From CAZYBU01 sp964645775 (lineage in GTDB: Bacteria > Spirochaetota > UBA4802 > UBA5550), in contig CAZYBU010000012.1 of NCBI GenBank assembly GCA_964645775.1, forward strand, positions 1 to 64,000: DNA of 64,000 bases, in the 5' to 3' direction. The notes beneath the pieces are model-generated. The model did no database searches. It had not been told where the DNA came from and saw nothing but the letters and a program-made list of their open reading frames with translations. How positions within the stretch are numbered: position 1 is the stretch's first letter; every line of letters starts with the position of its first letter. This document shows, one piece after another, positions 26,104 through 34,888 of this stretch. A program made the translations under genes and the position numbers.

Positions 26104-27453
26104 ATGATCCAGGAAAGCCGCATACATCATTTATCGGATGGAGAAAGCATAGGGGGGGAATATGTTCTCTACTGGATGCAACAGTCCCAGAGGGTATCCT
26201 GTAATCACGCTCTGGAATTCGCCATCCGGAAAGCAAATGAATACGCCCTTCCCCTTGTGATCCTTTTCGTCCTTACCGATAACTATCCGGAAGCCAATAT
26301 GCGTCATTATCTCTTTATGCTCCAGGGACTGGCGGAAACGGCTGAGAAAGCAGGGGAGAAAGGAGCATTATTTACTCTTCGAAGGGGCGATCCTCCGGAA
26401 GAGGTTTTACGTCTGACAGGTAATAGCGTACTGACCGTGGTAGACAGGGGATATCTGCGCCATCAGGTGGAGTGGAGAAGAAGAGTGGCCGATAAGATTT
26501 CCGGCTCTCTTGTCCAGGTGGAGACCGATGCCATTATACCGGTAAATCTCGTGATGGAGAAGGAGGCCTATTCTGCCGCGGTTCTCAGGAGGAGGATAGA
26601 GCCCCTGCTTCACGCCTTTCTCCTTTCTCTGGATGAGAGCCGTGTGAAAAACCGGAATATCCCTCCGGGTGTGGAGGTATGGGACAGGAAGATGGTACGT
26701 TCCCTGGAAGACAGGTTGCAGTGCGACCGTACTCTTACTCAATCCCCGGTCTTTCGGGGAGGAGAGGAAGAGGCGGTGCGTCTTTTGGATCACTTCATTG
26801 AGAGGAAGCTTGACCGGTATAATGAACTGAGAAACCAACCGGATCTGGATTACCAGTCCCGCCTCAGTCCCTATCTTCACTTCGGCCAGATTAGCCCCCT
26901 TATGGTGGCTCAACAGGTTATGAAGTATCCATCGGAAGGGACGGACGCCTTCATTGAAGAACTTGTGGTTCGCCGGGAACTCTCCCTGAACTTCGTGACT
27001 TTTAACGGCGAGTATGATTCATTTTCAGGTCTGCCGGATTGGGCCCGCCGGACCCTCCAGGTTCATGGCAGGGACAGGAGGGAATACATCTACGAAATGG
27101 ACCGCTGGCTGGGAGGGAATACTCATGATTCTTACTGGAATGCGGCCCAGACGGAACTGGAAATTACCGGCAGTATGCATAATTACATGAGGATGTACTG
27201 GGGAAAGAAAATACTGGAGTGGAGCAGGACGCCGGAGGAGGCTTTTAACGCCACCCTTTACCTGAATAACCGCTTCGCCCTGGACGGCAGGGATCCTAAC
27301 TCCTTCGCGGGTGTGGCCTGGTGTTTCGGAAAGCATGATCGCCCATGGAAAGAACGAACGGTTTTTGGCAAGGTGCGCTACATGAATGACCGGGGATTGG
27401 AGCGCAAGTTTAACATGAAGGGATATCTTGATAAAATCTATTCTTCGGGATAA
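26104..27453 (+). CDS. Class II deoxyribodipyrimidine photolyase
   Basis: A DNA repair enzyme of about 449 residues that splits cyclobutane pyrimidine dimers using reduced FAD and blue light. The class II pattern is complete: YVLYWMQQSQR near the start, ELVVRRELSLNFV and YWNAAQTELEITGSMHNYMRMYWGKKI in the flavin domain, and WCFGKHDRPWKERTVFGKVRYMN. The ATG at 26104 is preceded by GGAGAG at good spacing; a start at 26059 would add 15 hydrophobic residues. It converges with the gene at 27454, whose stop follows with no gap. Its presence suggests exposure to light at some stage. Confidence 0.95.
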   Translation: MIQESRIHHLSDGESIGGEYVLYWMQQSQRVSCNHALEFAIRKANEYALPLVILFVLTDNYPEANMRHYLFMLQGLAETAEKAGEKGALFTLRRGDPPEEVLRLTGNSVLTVVDRGYLRHQVEWRRRVADKISGSLVQVETDAIIPVNLVMEKEAYSAAVLRRRIEPLLHAFLLSLDESRVKNRNIPPGVEVWDRKMVRSLEDRLQCDRTLTQSPVFRGGEEEAVRLLDHFIERKLDRYNELRNQPDLDYQSRLSPYLHFGQISPLMVAQQVMKYPSEGTDAFIEELVVRRELSLNFVTFNGEYDSFSGLPDWARRTLQVHGRDRREYIYEMDRWLGGNTHDSYWNAAQTELEITGSMHNYMRMYWGKKILEWSRTPEEAFNATLYLNNRFALDGRDPNSFAGVAWCFGKHDRPWKERTVFGKVRYMNDRGLERKFNMKGYLDKIYSSG

Positions 27454-28620
27454 TTATTTGATTACCCGGGCGTCCGGATTGATGGATGTGTACTCCTGCT
27501 CGACATAATAAAGCATCTCGTTTCTTAGATTTTCCAACTCATCGTACCGGGCGGTCCGGACATAGAATTGCTCCACCAGCTTGCATCCCTTGTAGAGAAT
27601 CTCCATGATATCTATGAACGGTAATGTATGAAAGCCGAAACCTTCCATGCCGAGGAATTCAAAACTGTTTTTAAAAAGTACAAAATTTTCCCGGATTTCA
27701 TTCATGGAAGTATAGACCTGTTCATCGATACGTCCATTTTCCAGTTTTTGGTAAAGAGCTTCTGTTACGAAGTTCAGGCGGAAAAGTTTCCCGTCCTTCT
27801 CGTTGAAATAATACCGGATAAAGAGATAATCCTGTTTCAGACGTTTTTTCAGGAGAAAGGCGAGGGAGAGTATACGGTTAATCTCCTGTAAGTCATAAAC
27901 AGATTTTTCCTTTTCGCTCTTCTTTGATTCTGAAAGGAACTCATCCTCATTTGTCTCCCTGGCGATCAGGGCCTTCAGCTCTTTTTCGTTAAGCTTCCAG
28001 CTGCTGGCGCCGGTGGATTTCGTGTAGAACTGCTTCAGGTACGTGGAAAAGTCCAGAATCCTGGAAATCCATCCTCTTATCTCCTTCTCCTTTTTGAAAA
28101 GCATCAGCGCCCCTTCGCTGAAATCCATAAAGTCTTTTTCAAAATTACCGGGAGAATGGTGGTTGAATTTAAGGTAGGCGGTTATTAAATAGTAGAGATC
28201 GCTTACCTGCCGTTTCGACAGACTGAGTAACATCTCTTTAAGGTTGGTCAGGCTGGCTCCCAGCTCCAGCATGATGTGATTGATGGCGTCTATACCTTCT
28301 TCTATCTCCTCTTCTTCAAGGGGTCGGTGCATCAGGATGTCGAGGAAACGATCCTCTATAGTGGTTATGAAGACCAGGTGGAGGCTTTCGAACATCAGCT
28401 CCCAGGATCGCTGCTTCTTTATATCGGAGAGGCGTTTTTTCTCATCTTCTGTCAGGGTCGCGTATATGGCTTCCGCGTTATCCCACTCATCCGGGATTTT
28501 GCCCACTCTTCTCATCATCTCCCTGTCACTTTGACGAAGGATTGTCCGGTAATAGGCAATTCGTGATTCCCGGTAGTTCTTTTCCGCCTGTTCCAGTTGC
28601 AGATATTCCTGATTGTCCAT
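27454..28620 (-). CDS. Hypothetical protein, all-helical
   Basis: A 388-residue soluble protein rich in charged residues and predicted helices; no membrane segment or signal is seen. No domain family is recognised. Motifs such as LEEEEIEEGIDAINHIMLELG and the EKDGKLFRL region do not match a known catalytic site. It is probably a lineage-specific protein. It has its own ATG with good surroundings and stands alone between the photolyase and purH genes. Confidence 0.6.
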   Translation of the reverse strand: MDNQEYLQLEQAEKNYRESRIAYYRTILRQSDREMMRRVGKIPDEWDNAEAIYATLTEDEKKRLSDIKKQRSWELMFESLHLVFITTIEDRFLDILMHRPLEEEEIEEGIDAINHIMLELGASLTNLKEMLLSLSKRQVSDLYYLITAYLKFNHHSPGNFEKDFMDFSEGALMLFKKEKEIRGWISRILDFSTYLKQFYTKSTGASSWKLNEKELKALIARETNEDEFLSESKKSEKEKSVYDLQEINRILSLAFLLKKRLKQDYLFIRYYFNEKDGKLFRLNFVTEALYQKLENGRIDEQVYTSMNEIRENFVLFKNSFEFLGMEGFGFHTLPFIDIMEILYKGCKLVEQFYVRTARYDELENLRNEMLYYVEQEYTSINPDARVIK

Positions 28621-28724
28621 CGTCTCTGTATATCCTTTCTCACCTGTTCGGCAGCATTACTGAAAAATCGCTCCCTGCAAGAACATTTTATCTCCCAGAT
28701 AATGTGTCGATAATGGAAACCGTC

Positions 28725-28757
28725 ACCTGTATGATGATTGTATCCTCATCTACAGGT
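28725..28757. promoter_or_regulatory. Hairpin upstream of the hypothetical gene
   Basis: Arms ACCTGTA and TACAGGT enclose a further GATGA/TCATC pairing, making a long imperfect stem in the divergent region between 28620 and 28881. It could be a leader structure or an operator; nothing links it to a regulator here. Confidence 0.35.
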
Positions 28758-28825
28758 TTTGCTCTGCGTATAGGGGAAAACCCTATATAAATAACCAAAA
28801 AACCACTATCAATATAAAAAAATAC

Positions 28826-28854
28826 TTGCCTATTCCCTCATGGGGGGTTTTACT
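28826..28854 (+). promoter_or_regulatory. Probable promoter of the purH-acs unit
   Basis: TTGCCT (28826-28831), 17-bp spacer and TTTACT (28849-28854) lie 27 bases before the purH start. Both boxes are four-of-six matches, so this is tentative. Confidence 0.4.
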
Positions 28855-28880
28855 AGGGGCATCTGAGAGAAGAGGGTAGT

Positions 28881-29471
28881 ATGGCGCGTATTCAACGGGC
28901 ACTCATCAGCCTGTCTGATAAGTCAGGAATAACTGATTTTGCCAGGGAACTGGCATCTTTCGGGATTCATTTTCTCTCCACGGGCGGGACGGCCCGTATG
29001 TTGAAGGAATCGGGACTGGATGTGACGGAAGTATCAGATTATACAGGTTTTCCTGAAATGATGGACGGACGAGTGAAAACCCTCCATCCAAAGATTCACG
29101 GGGCCCTGCTGGGACTTCGGGACAACCGGGACCACAGGGAGAAAATGGAAGAGCATGGAATCGTTCCCATCGACATGGTTGTCATCAATCTTTATCCCTT
29201 TGAAAAAACCATTGCCCGGCCTGACGCCACGTTTGAAGACGCCATCGAAAATATCGATATCGGTGGACCCGCCATGCTCCGTTCTTCAGCGAAAAATTTT
29301 GAAAGCGTAACCGTAATCATAGATCCATCCGATTACGGTCCCGTACTGGAAGAATTGAAAAGCCAGCAAGGAGCAGTTAGCAGGGAAACAAACCTGCGTC
29401 TTGCTCTTAAGGTATTCGAGCATACCGCCGCTTATGACAGTTCCATTGCCACTTATTTGAAGAACAGGTAA
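28881..29471 (+). CDS. purH: Stand-alone IMP cyclohydrolase (PurH N-terminal domain)
   Basis: A 196-residue protein equal to the MGS-like N-terminal half of bifunctional PurH, which closes FAICAR to IMP. Catalytic motifs are intact: GRVKTLHPKIHGALL, INLYPFEKT and IDIGGPAMLRSSAKN. The usual AICAR formyltransferase half (about 300 residues) is missing; the gene ends in a normal stop after the cyclohydrolase domain. The formyltransferase must be coded elsewhere or be another type, such as PurP. It lies 49 bases before acs on the same strand and may share its transcript. Confidence 0.9.
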   Translation: MARIQRALISLSDKSGITDFARELASFGIHFLSTGGTARMLKESGLDVTEVSDYTGFPEMMDGRVKTLHPKIHGALLGLRDNRDHREKMEEHGIVPIDMVVINLYPFEKTIARPDATFEDAIENIDIGGPAMLRSSAKNFESVTVIIDPSDYGPVLEELKSQQGAVSRETNLRLALKVFEHTAAYDSSIATYLKNR

Positions 29472-29520
29472 AGGGACCGGCGGCGGATGAGTGAAACCAT
29501 AATTACAGGGGAGGTAACCC

Positions 29521-31518
29521 ATGGCAGATGTAAAACTTAAAGAGATTTATCCGGTACCGGATAATTTTCGAAAGAAGGCCCACATTTCCAGCAAGGAAGA
29601 GTATGAGAAGATGTGGAAAGAATCTATGGAAGATCCCGATGGCTTCTGGGGTCGCATAGCGGAAGAGTACGTTACCTGGTTTAAGAAGTGGGACAAGGTA
29701 TCCGATTTCAAGTACGGTAAGACTCTGGATGATTTTCACATCCGATGGTACACCGGCGCTAAACTGAATGTTTCGTATAACTGTCTTGATCGCCATCTGG
29801 AAAAGCGTGGTGATCAGGTGGCCCTTATCTGGGAAAGCAATGATCTTGAAACCACCAAAAACTATACCTACCGTCAGCTTCATGAAGAAGTGTCCCGTTT
29901 CGCCAATGTCCTTAAAAAGAACGGCGTTAAGAAGGGGGACCGGGTAACATTCTACCTGCCCATGATTCCTGAACTGGCTATCGGTGTTCTGGCATGTACC
30001 AGAATAGGCGCTGTTCACTCCGTCGTATTTGGCGGATTCTCATCCGACGCTCTCAAGGATCGAGTTCTCGACGCCAGCAGTGACGTGGTTATATCCTGTG
30101 ACGCGACCCTCCGGGGCGCCAAGGCCATCCCCCAGAAGAGTAACGCGGACAAGGCCCTGGAATCCTGCCCTGATGTACGGGTTCACCTTGTTGTTGAACA
30201 TGTTGGTCGCGACAATACTGAAATTAACTGGAACGATAAGGTCGACAAATGGTATCATGAGGAAGCGGCTACAGTTGACGCTAATTGCCCGGCCGAAGAG
30301 ATGGACGCAGAAGATCCTCTCTTTATCCTCTATACCTCAGGTTCAACCGGAAAACCGAAGGGTGTTATGCACACTACCGGTGGTTACCTGACCTATGTCG
30401 CCTTTACTCATAAGACAGTATTCGACTATCATGATGGCGATATCTACTGGTGTACGGCTGATATCGGATGGGTCACAGGCCACTCCTACATCGTGTACGG
30501 ACCTCTGGCCAACGGCGCTACCACCATCATGTTCGAGGGCGTTCCCAGCTATCCCGATTTCGGCGCCTTCTGGAGAATCGTTGAGAAACATAAGGTAAAC
30601 ATCTTCTACACCGCTCCTACTGCTATCCGGGCCATCGCCAAGGAAGGGGACGAGTGGGTAGACAAGCACGATATCTCTTCCCTTGAACTTCTCGGAACCG
30701 TTGGTGAGCCTATCAATCCCGAGGCCTGGAACTGGTACTATAATAAGATCGGCCGGGGTGAATGCCCCATCGTTGATACCTGGTGGCAGACCGAGACCGG
30801 AGGTATTCTCATTACTCCGCTTCCTGGCGCCATTGACATTAAGCCCGGTAAGGCCACGGTTCCCTTCTTCGGTATTGAGCCCCTCATAGTCGACAGCGAA
30901 GGCAAGGAAATTTCCTGGAAGCCGGGTGAAGAAATCGAAGGTAATCTCTGTATCAAGAGGTCCTGGCCGGGTCAGATGCGCGGTGTTTACGGAGACCAGG
31001 AGAGGTTCTTTAACACCTACTTCATCCAGTTCCCCGGGTACTACTTCACCGGTGACGGATGCCGCAAGGACAAGGATGGTTACTATCAGATAACCGGCCG
31101 TGTGGACGACGTTATTAACGTTTCCGGACACAGGATGGGTACGGCTGAAGTCGAATCAGCCCTTGTTGCTAACCCCAACGTGGCCGAGGCAGCGGTTGTC
31201 GGCTTCCCCCACGATATCAAGGGTCAGGGCATCTACGCCTATGTTACCGTGAACAAAGGTGTTGAGAAGACCGATGATCTCCGTAAGGAACTCGTTAAAA
31301 CCGTTCGTTCCGAGATCGGTCCTATCGCGACTCCGGACGTTATCCAGTGGGCGGATGCTCTTCCCAAGACCCGTTCAGGTAAGATTATGCGACGAATCCT
31401 TCGCAAGATTGCCGCGGGCGAATTTGGAAAAGAAGCCCTGGGCGACACCTCAACCCTGGCGGATCCCTCAGTTGTAGAAATGATGATTGAAGGAGCCAAG
31501 GAAGCCCAGCAGAAATAA
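29521..31518 (+). CDS. acs: Acetyl-CoA synthetase (AMP-forming)
   Basis: A 665-residue ANL-family enzyme turning acetate, ATP and CoA into acetyl-CoA. Family motifs are complete: YTSGSTGKPKGVMHT (adenylate binding), WWQTETGG, the hinge GRVDDVINVSGHRMGT and the C-terminal PKTRSGKIMRR with the lysine regulated by acetylation. Full family length. Codon choice differs from its neighbours (many GTT, GCT and GGT), which suggests high expression. A strong terminator follows at 31546. A good AGGGGAGGT site precedes the ATG. Confidence 0.97.
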   Translation: MADVKLKEIYPVPDNFRKKAHISSKEEYEKMWKESMEDPDGFWGRIAEEYVTWFKKWDKVSDFKYGKTLDDFHIRWYTGAKLNVSYNCLDRHLEKRGDQVALIWESNDLETTKNYTYRQLHEEVSRFANVLKKNGVKKGDRVTFYLPMIPELAIGVLACTRIGAVHSVVFGGFSSDALKDRVLDASSDVVISCDATLRGAKAIPQKSNADKALESCPDVRVHLVVEHVGRDNTEINWNDKVDKWYHEEAATVDANCPAEEMDAEDPLFILYTSGSTGKPKGVMHTTGGYLTYVAFTHKTVFDYHDGDIYWCTADIGWVTGHSYIVYGPLANGATTIMFEGVPSYPDFGAFWRIVEKHKVNIFYTAPTAIRAIAKEGDEWVDKHDISSLELLGTVGEPINPEAWNWYYNKIGRGECPIVDTWWQTETGGILITPLPGAIDIKPGKATVPFFGIEPLIVDSEGKEISWKPGEEIEGNLCIKRSWPGQMRGVYGDQERFFNTYFIQFPGYYFTGDGCRKDKDGYYQITGRVDDVINVSGHRMGTAEVESALVANPNVAEAAVVGFPHDIKGQGIYAYVTVNKGVEKTDDLRKELVKTVRSEIGPIATPDVIQWADALPKTRSGKIMRRILRKIAAGEFGKEALGDTSTLADPSVVEMMIEGAKEAQQK

Positions 31519-31545
31519 GTGTACGATTATTAACCTTCTGAAACA

Positions 31546-31571
31546 GGGCGGCTTTGCCGCCCTTTTTTTTT
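31546..31571 (+). terminator. Intrinsic terminator of acs
   Basis: GGGCGGC (31546-31552) and GCCGCCC (31556-31562) form a perfect 7-bp GC stem with a 3-base loop, followed by nine T (31563-31571). It lies 28 bases after the acs stop. Confidence 0.93.
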
Positions 31572-31599
31572 GCGTGGCCGGCATGGGCGTACGTCTGCT

Positions 31600-31759
31600 G
31601 GGTTGTGTCTGGGAATTCTATGTTCAGGAAGAATCGCCCTGTGCAATTGAGGCTGTAACGGATATGATCCTGTTCCGTTTAGACAGGTATGATTTCCGGG
31701 AATTTCTGGACAATAATCCCGGTCTTATTATGAAGCTTCAATACACATGGATTTCATGA
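31600..31759 (+). pseudogene. Remnant of a cyclic-nucleotide-binding (CRP-type) domain
   Basis: The frame after the acs terminator reads EFYVQEESPCAIEAVTDMI, then LFRLDRYDFREFLDNNPGLI and a stop at 31757. This matches the end of a cNMP-binding domain, where an alpha/beta tail follows the phosphate-binding cassette. The upstream domain and any HTH are missing. It is interpreted as a decayed fragment; no start codon with a ribosome site exists. Confidence 0.5.
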
Positions 31760-31763
31760 AAAC

Positions 31764-32762
31764 TCAGGTACTCTTTTTCCGAAAGAACTCGTTGAAAAGC
31801 TCGCGGTTTAATGCCAGAAGCCTGTCACGTATCTGGATCATGTTCTCGAAGTTATAATTCTGGACCTCGTAGTATTCGTACATCCAGAGATACTTGTTCA
31901 TGAGCCTGGGAAGGACAGGTGTGGAGTAAATCTGGTCCCGGTTCATCCTCTTGTAATTTATTTCAAGGTTGTATATCTCTCTTTCTATGGTATCGATCTG
32001 GTGTTTACTCAGGTTCTTTCGAACATAAAAAATGTCCTGTATAAATCCGAATACCGGTATCCATTCCCGTGTATCCTGGCGGAAAGGGGCCGCGCTCCTG
32101 CTGTTCCATTCATCAATCATATCAATAATGTCGTGAATCGGTCTTGAGCGGATGATCTCCAGGTCGATCTCGGAAGGATCGATAAAGAAAGCCTCCCGGA
32201 AAAGCAGGAGGCTTCGAGGAATATCATCTGAATGATAGTAGGCTTCAGCAAGAATGATAAGGAGATGGGGGCTGGCCGTATAGGAGCTACGGGCATATTC
32301 AAGGGTGTCGATGGTAAGACGGTACTCTTCAAGCCTGAGAAAGCAGTTGCCCAGGTTTAGCAGAAGATCGAAGTTTCCGGTAGGGTCCTCCAGGTTGCGG
32401 AAAGCTTTCTGGTAATGCTCAGAGGCTTTATAGAACACGTGACGCATGGCAGCCCGGTAGGCGGTGGATTCTTTCATCCCTTTCTCAGCGGCGTAGGTGT
32501 CGTAGATTTCCCATTGTTTCATCAGAAAATCTGCCGTCTCCTTCCCGTCCGGAAGGGACATCAGTTCCCCGGTCCGGTTCAACCAGAACCGGGCAGTCCT
32601 GTATCCTTCAGACAGACCCGGATAGTAAGGGTCTTTGCTCATCAGATCATCAATACGGCGTACGGCCTCATCGAAGTTCCCTTCTTCAATCTGCTGGTAG
32701 GCCTTGTTGCTTTCATTGAGAAGCGGATCGTCTGAGAATGTCAGCTGACCGTCGTTATCCAT
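31764..32762 (-). CDS. TPR-type hypothetical protein
   Basis: A 332-residue protein with helical repeats of the TPR/SEL1 kind. The pairs QQIEEGNFDEAVRRIDDLMSKDPYYP and LLLNLGNCFLRLEEYRLTIDTLEYAR fit the TPR consensus, and a second pair follows near residues 165-185. No enzyme motif is seen. Its ATG overlaps the stop of the ATPase gene (TAATG), so it is translated with the YhaN-like ATPase and the metallophosphoesterase as a three-gene unit. It may act as a scaffold in that unit; that is inferred. Confidence 0.7.
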   Translation of the reverse strand: MDNDGQLTFSDDPLLNESNKAYQQIEEGNFDEAVRRIDDLMSKDPYYPGLSEGYRTARFWLNRTGELMSLPDGKETADFLMKQWEIYDTYAAEKGMKESTAYRAAMRHVFYKASEHYQKAFRNLEDPTGNFDLLLNLGNCFLRLEEYRLTIDTLEYARSSYTASPHLLIILAEAYYHSDDIPRSLLLFREAFFIDPSEIDLEIIRSRPIHDIIDMIDEWNSRSAAPFRQDTREWIPVFGFIQDIFYVRKNLSKHQIDTIEREIYNLEINYKRMNRDQIYSTPVLPRLMNKYLWMYEYYEVQNYNFENMIQIRDRLLALNRELFNEFFRKKST

Positions 32763-34888
32763 TAGTCAATATCCACGATAACGCTCCGGTCAACTTCTTC
32801 ATGCCTGCAGGTAAGAATGATGATCTGTCGTTGTTCGGATAGATCCTGGCAGAGAGAACCGAAACGCCTTGCCCGTTCATTATCCATGAACTGGTATGGT
32901 TCATCAATTATGAGGGGTAACGGCTCCCTGCCGTCAATTAAAAAGTGCGGAAGGGCCATGCGAAAGCTGATGTTCAGGGTCTGGGAGATACGGCTTCCGA
33001 GATCTTCCCGCCCCAGCTTGCCATCTATAAAGTCCCTGATGGTCGATTTTTTTATTTTATCCCGGCTTTGGCCACCTTCCAGGAAGGTATAGTATTCCCG
33101 GGCGGTTTCAACGAGGGAATCCATTCTTTTCTTTTGCCAGGATGTCCGGGCCTCCTCGAGAACGGTGGAAAGAAACTGCAGGGATTCCCCGATCTGCTTG
33201 AGTTCTTCCAGTTCCTTTTCCAGGGACGCGTCCCTCTCCTCCAGCTCTTTCAGGATTGCATCCTCGTCAGTTAGATTTTCCAGTTCCTGATCGATGCGGG
33301 ATTGAATTCTGGTCTGTTCATCTATCATTTCATAAAAAACATTAATGCGATGGTCTATCTCCATGGACAGCTCATTCAGGCTGGTAAGCGATAATTCGTC
33401 AAGGTCGCTGTAAATGAGCTGTTTCCTGTATCCTTTAATAGCCTTGCTGAGACTTTTTTCCTCTTCCATGAGGCTTCCGATTTCCTTCTCAATAGACTCC
33501 ATGTAACCGGAATCCTTCAGTTCCTGACGGATGCCCAGGAGTTCATGGTGGCGTTCCCGGTAATCGATAACGTCCTGAAAGTATTTCATCAGGATTTCAT
33601 AGATTTCCGTTATCTGATCATCGCTTCGTTCCATGTTCTTTCCTTTAATGAAGGAAAGGAGGTCTTTTTCAGCTTCCCTGAATCTTTCATCCAGGGATGC
33701 GAGCTCATCCTTTCTGTTGACAAGAAGAAGGGCTACCCCCAGTATCAGGCTTACACCGAAAACAGCGGCGGCCGCAACAGGAAGAAAGAAGGGGACCATT
33801 CGGGGCTGGTAGATCCCCAGGAGAAGGGAAAAGAGGATGCCGCCAGTCAGTATAAATCCCATGAGTTTCTTGATCACTGTTTTACGTGCCTGGACGGTAT
33901 GACGGATGGCGTCATGTTCCTGGTGAATGTTCCGCATGTGGAAAAAGCGTTCCTGGATCTGGTCCAGGTATTCGTTGTCAAGCCTGTGTGACTCATTAAA
34001 ATCGGGAAACAGTTGTCCTATCTCTTTCTCCATCTGTATTGCTGATTGATGAAGGTTTCTCTCCTCTTCCAGCTTTTCACGGGTCTCTTCGAGACGGGCA
34101 GAGATCTCTTCAACTCTTTCCAGATTTTTGTGCATCTGATCCAGGAGAGACGATTCTTCCTGAAGACGGCCGATCTCCTGGTTATACTCTTCGATTTTAT
34201 GGCGGATCTCCTCCCTGTCCCGGGTAAGTCTTTGTTGTCTGGAATTGCGGATATTGATGAATTCGATCTGCTTTCTTATATCTTTTCTCTCTCCTTCAAG
34301 GGATAATATCCGAGTCATGATTCCCTTGCCTGCACTCTGGCGGTTCCGGTATTCAGATACATCGTCTGTTATACGGTTAAAACCGGTTTCATCCGTAACC
34401 AGGAGTTTCCGAATGGCGGAGATGTCAGGAGAGGGTCCGATACCTGCGGGTTCGCTCGCCTCGATATGCATGAGGGTCCTGATCTGGTCCATGTCGGGAA
34501 CTTCTATGAGGTCCCGTATATCCCGGTCTTGTGGGAGATATTCTTCCAGTGGCATGTCAGCTGGTTTCAGGGGTCCGGCATAGATGATATGTTCTTCATC
34601 CTGGGAGATCGTGGAAAGTGTACAGTTGCCGGGGTCACGGCGCTGTATGGAGAGGAGTGAACCCTTTTCAGTTTCAATAACCGTATCTATTGAGAGGTCC
34701 GAGGCGGCGGGTTCATGAATCAGACGCTCTCCCTTGAAGGTTCCCCAGATGGAATCGATGATGGAAGTGGCCAGCAGACTTTTACCACTTCCGTTTCCTC
34801 CTCTGATAAGGGTAATGGCATGGCCGAATTCAATAACCTGGTCTTCGAAGAGATCTGGAAGGTTAATCCTGCATCTGCGTATTATCAA
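32762..34888 (-). CDS. YhaN/Rad50-like ATPase with central membrane hairpin
   Basis: A 708-residue SMC-like ATPase. Walker A (GGNGSGKS) is near residue 32 and Walker B (LPLIIDEPYQFMD) near the C-terminus, with coiled coils between. At about residues 340-395, where Rad50 has its zinc hook or SMC its hinge, there are two hydrophobic helices; no CXXC hook is present. This is the organisation of Bacillus YhaN, partner of the nuclease-like YhaO. The stop overlaps the TPR gene, and the upstream metallophosphoesterase overlaps the start. It should sit at the membrane with its ATPase head in the cytoplasm. The role in DNA repair is inferred from the family. Confidence 0.83.
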   Translation of the reverse strand: MIIRRCRINLPDLFEDQVIEFGHAITLIRGGNGSGKSLLATSIIDSIWGTFKGERLIHEPAASDLSIDTVIETEKGSLLSIQRRDPGNCTLSTISQDEEHIIYAGPLKPADMPLEEYLPQDRDIRDLIEVPDMDQIRTLMHIEASEPAGIGPSPDISAIRKLLVTDETGFNRITDDVSEYRNRQSAGKGIMTRILSLEGERKDIRKQIEFINIRNSRQQRLTRDREEIRHKIEEYNQEIGRLQEESSLLDQMHKNLERVEEISARLEETREKLEEERNLHQSAIQMEKEIGQLFPDFNESHRLDNEYLDQIQERFFHMRNIHQEHDAIRHTVQARKTVIKKLMGFILTGGILFSLLLGIYQPRMVPFFLPVAAAAVFGVSLILGVALLLVNRKDELASLDERFREAEKDLLSFIKGKNMERSDDQITEIYEILMKYFQDVIDYRERHHELLGIRQELKDSGYMESIEKEIGSLMEEEKSLSKAIKGYRKQLIYSDLDELSLTSLNELSMEIDHRINVFYEMIDEQTRIQSRIDQELENLTDEDAILKELEERDASLEKELEELKQIGESLQFLSTVLEEARTSWQKKRMDSLVETAREYYTFLEGGQSRDKIKKSTIRDFIDGKLGREDLGSRISQTLNISFRMALPHFLIDGREPLPLIIDEPYQFMDNERARRFGSLCQDLSEQRQIIILTCRHEEVDRSVIVDID

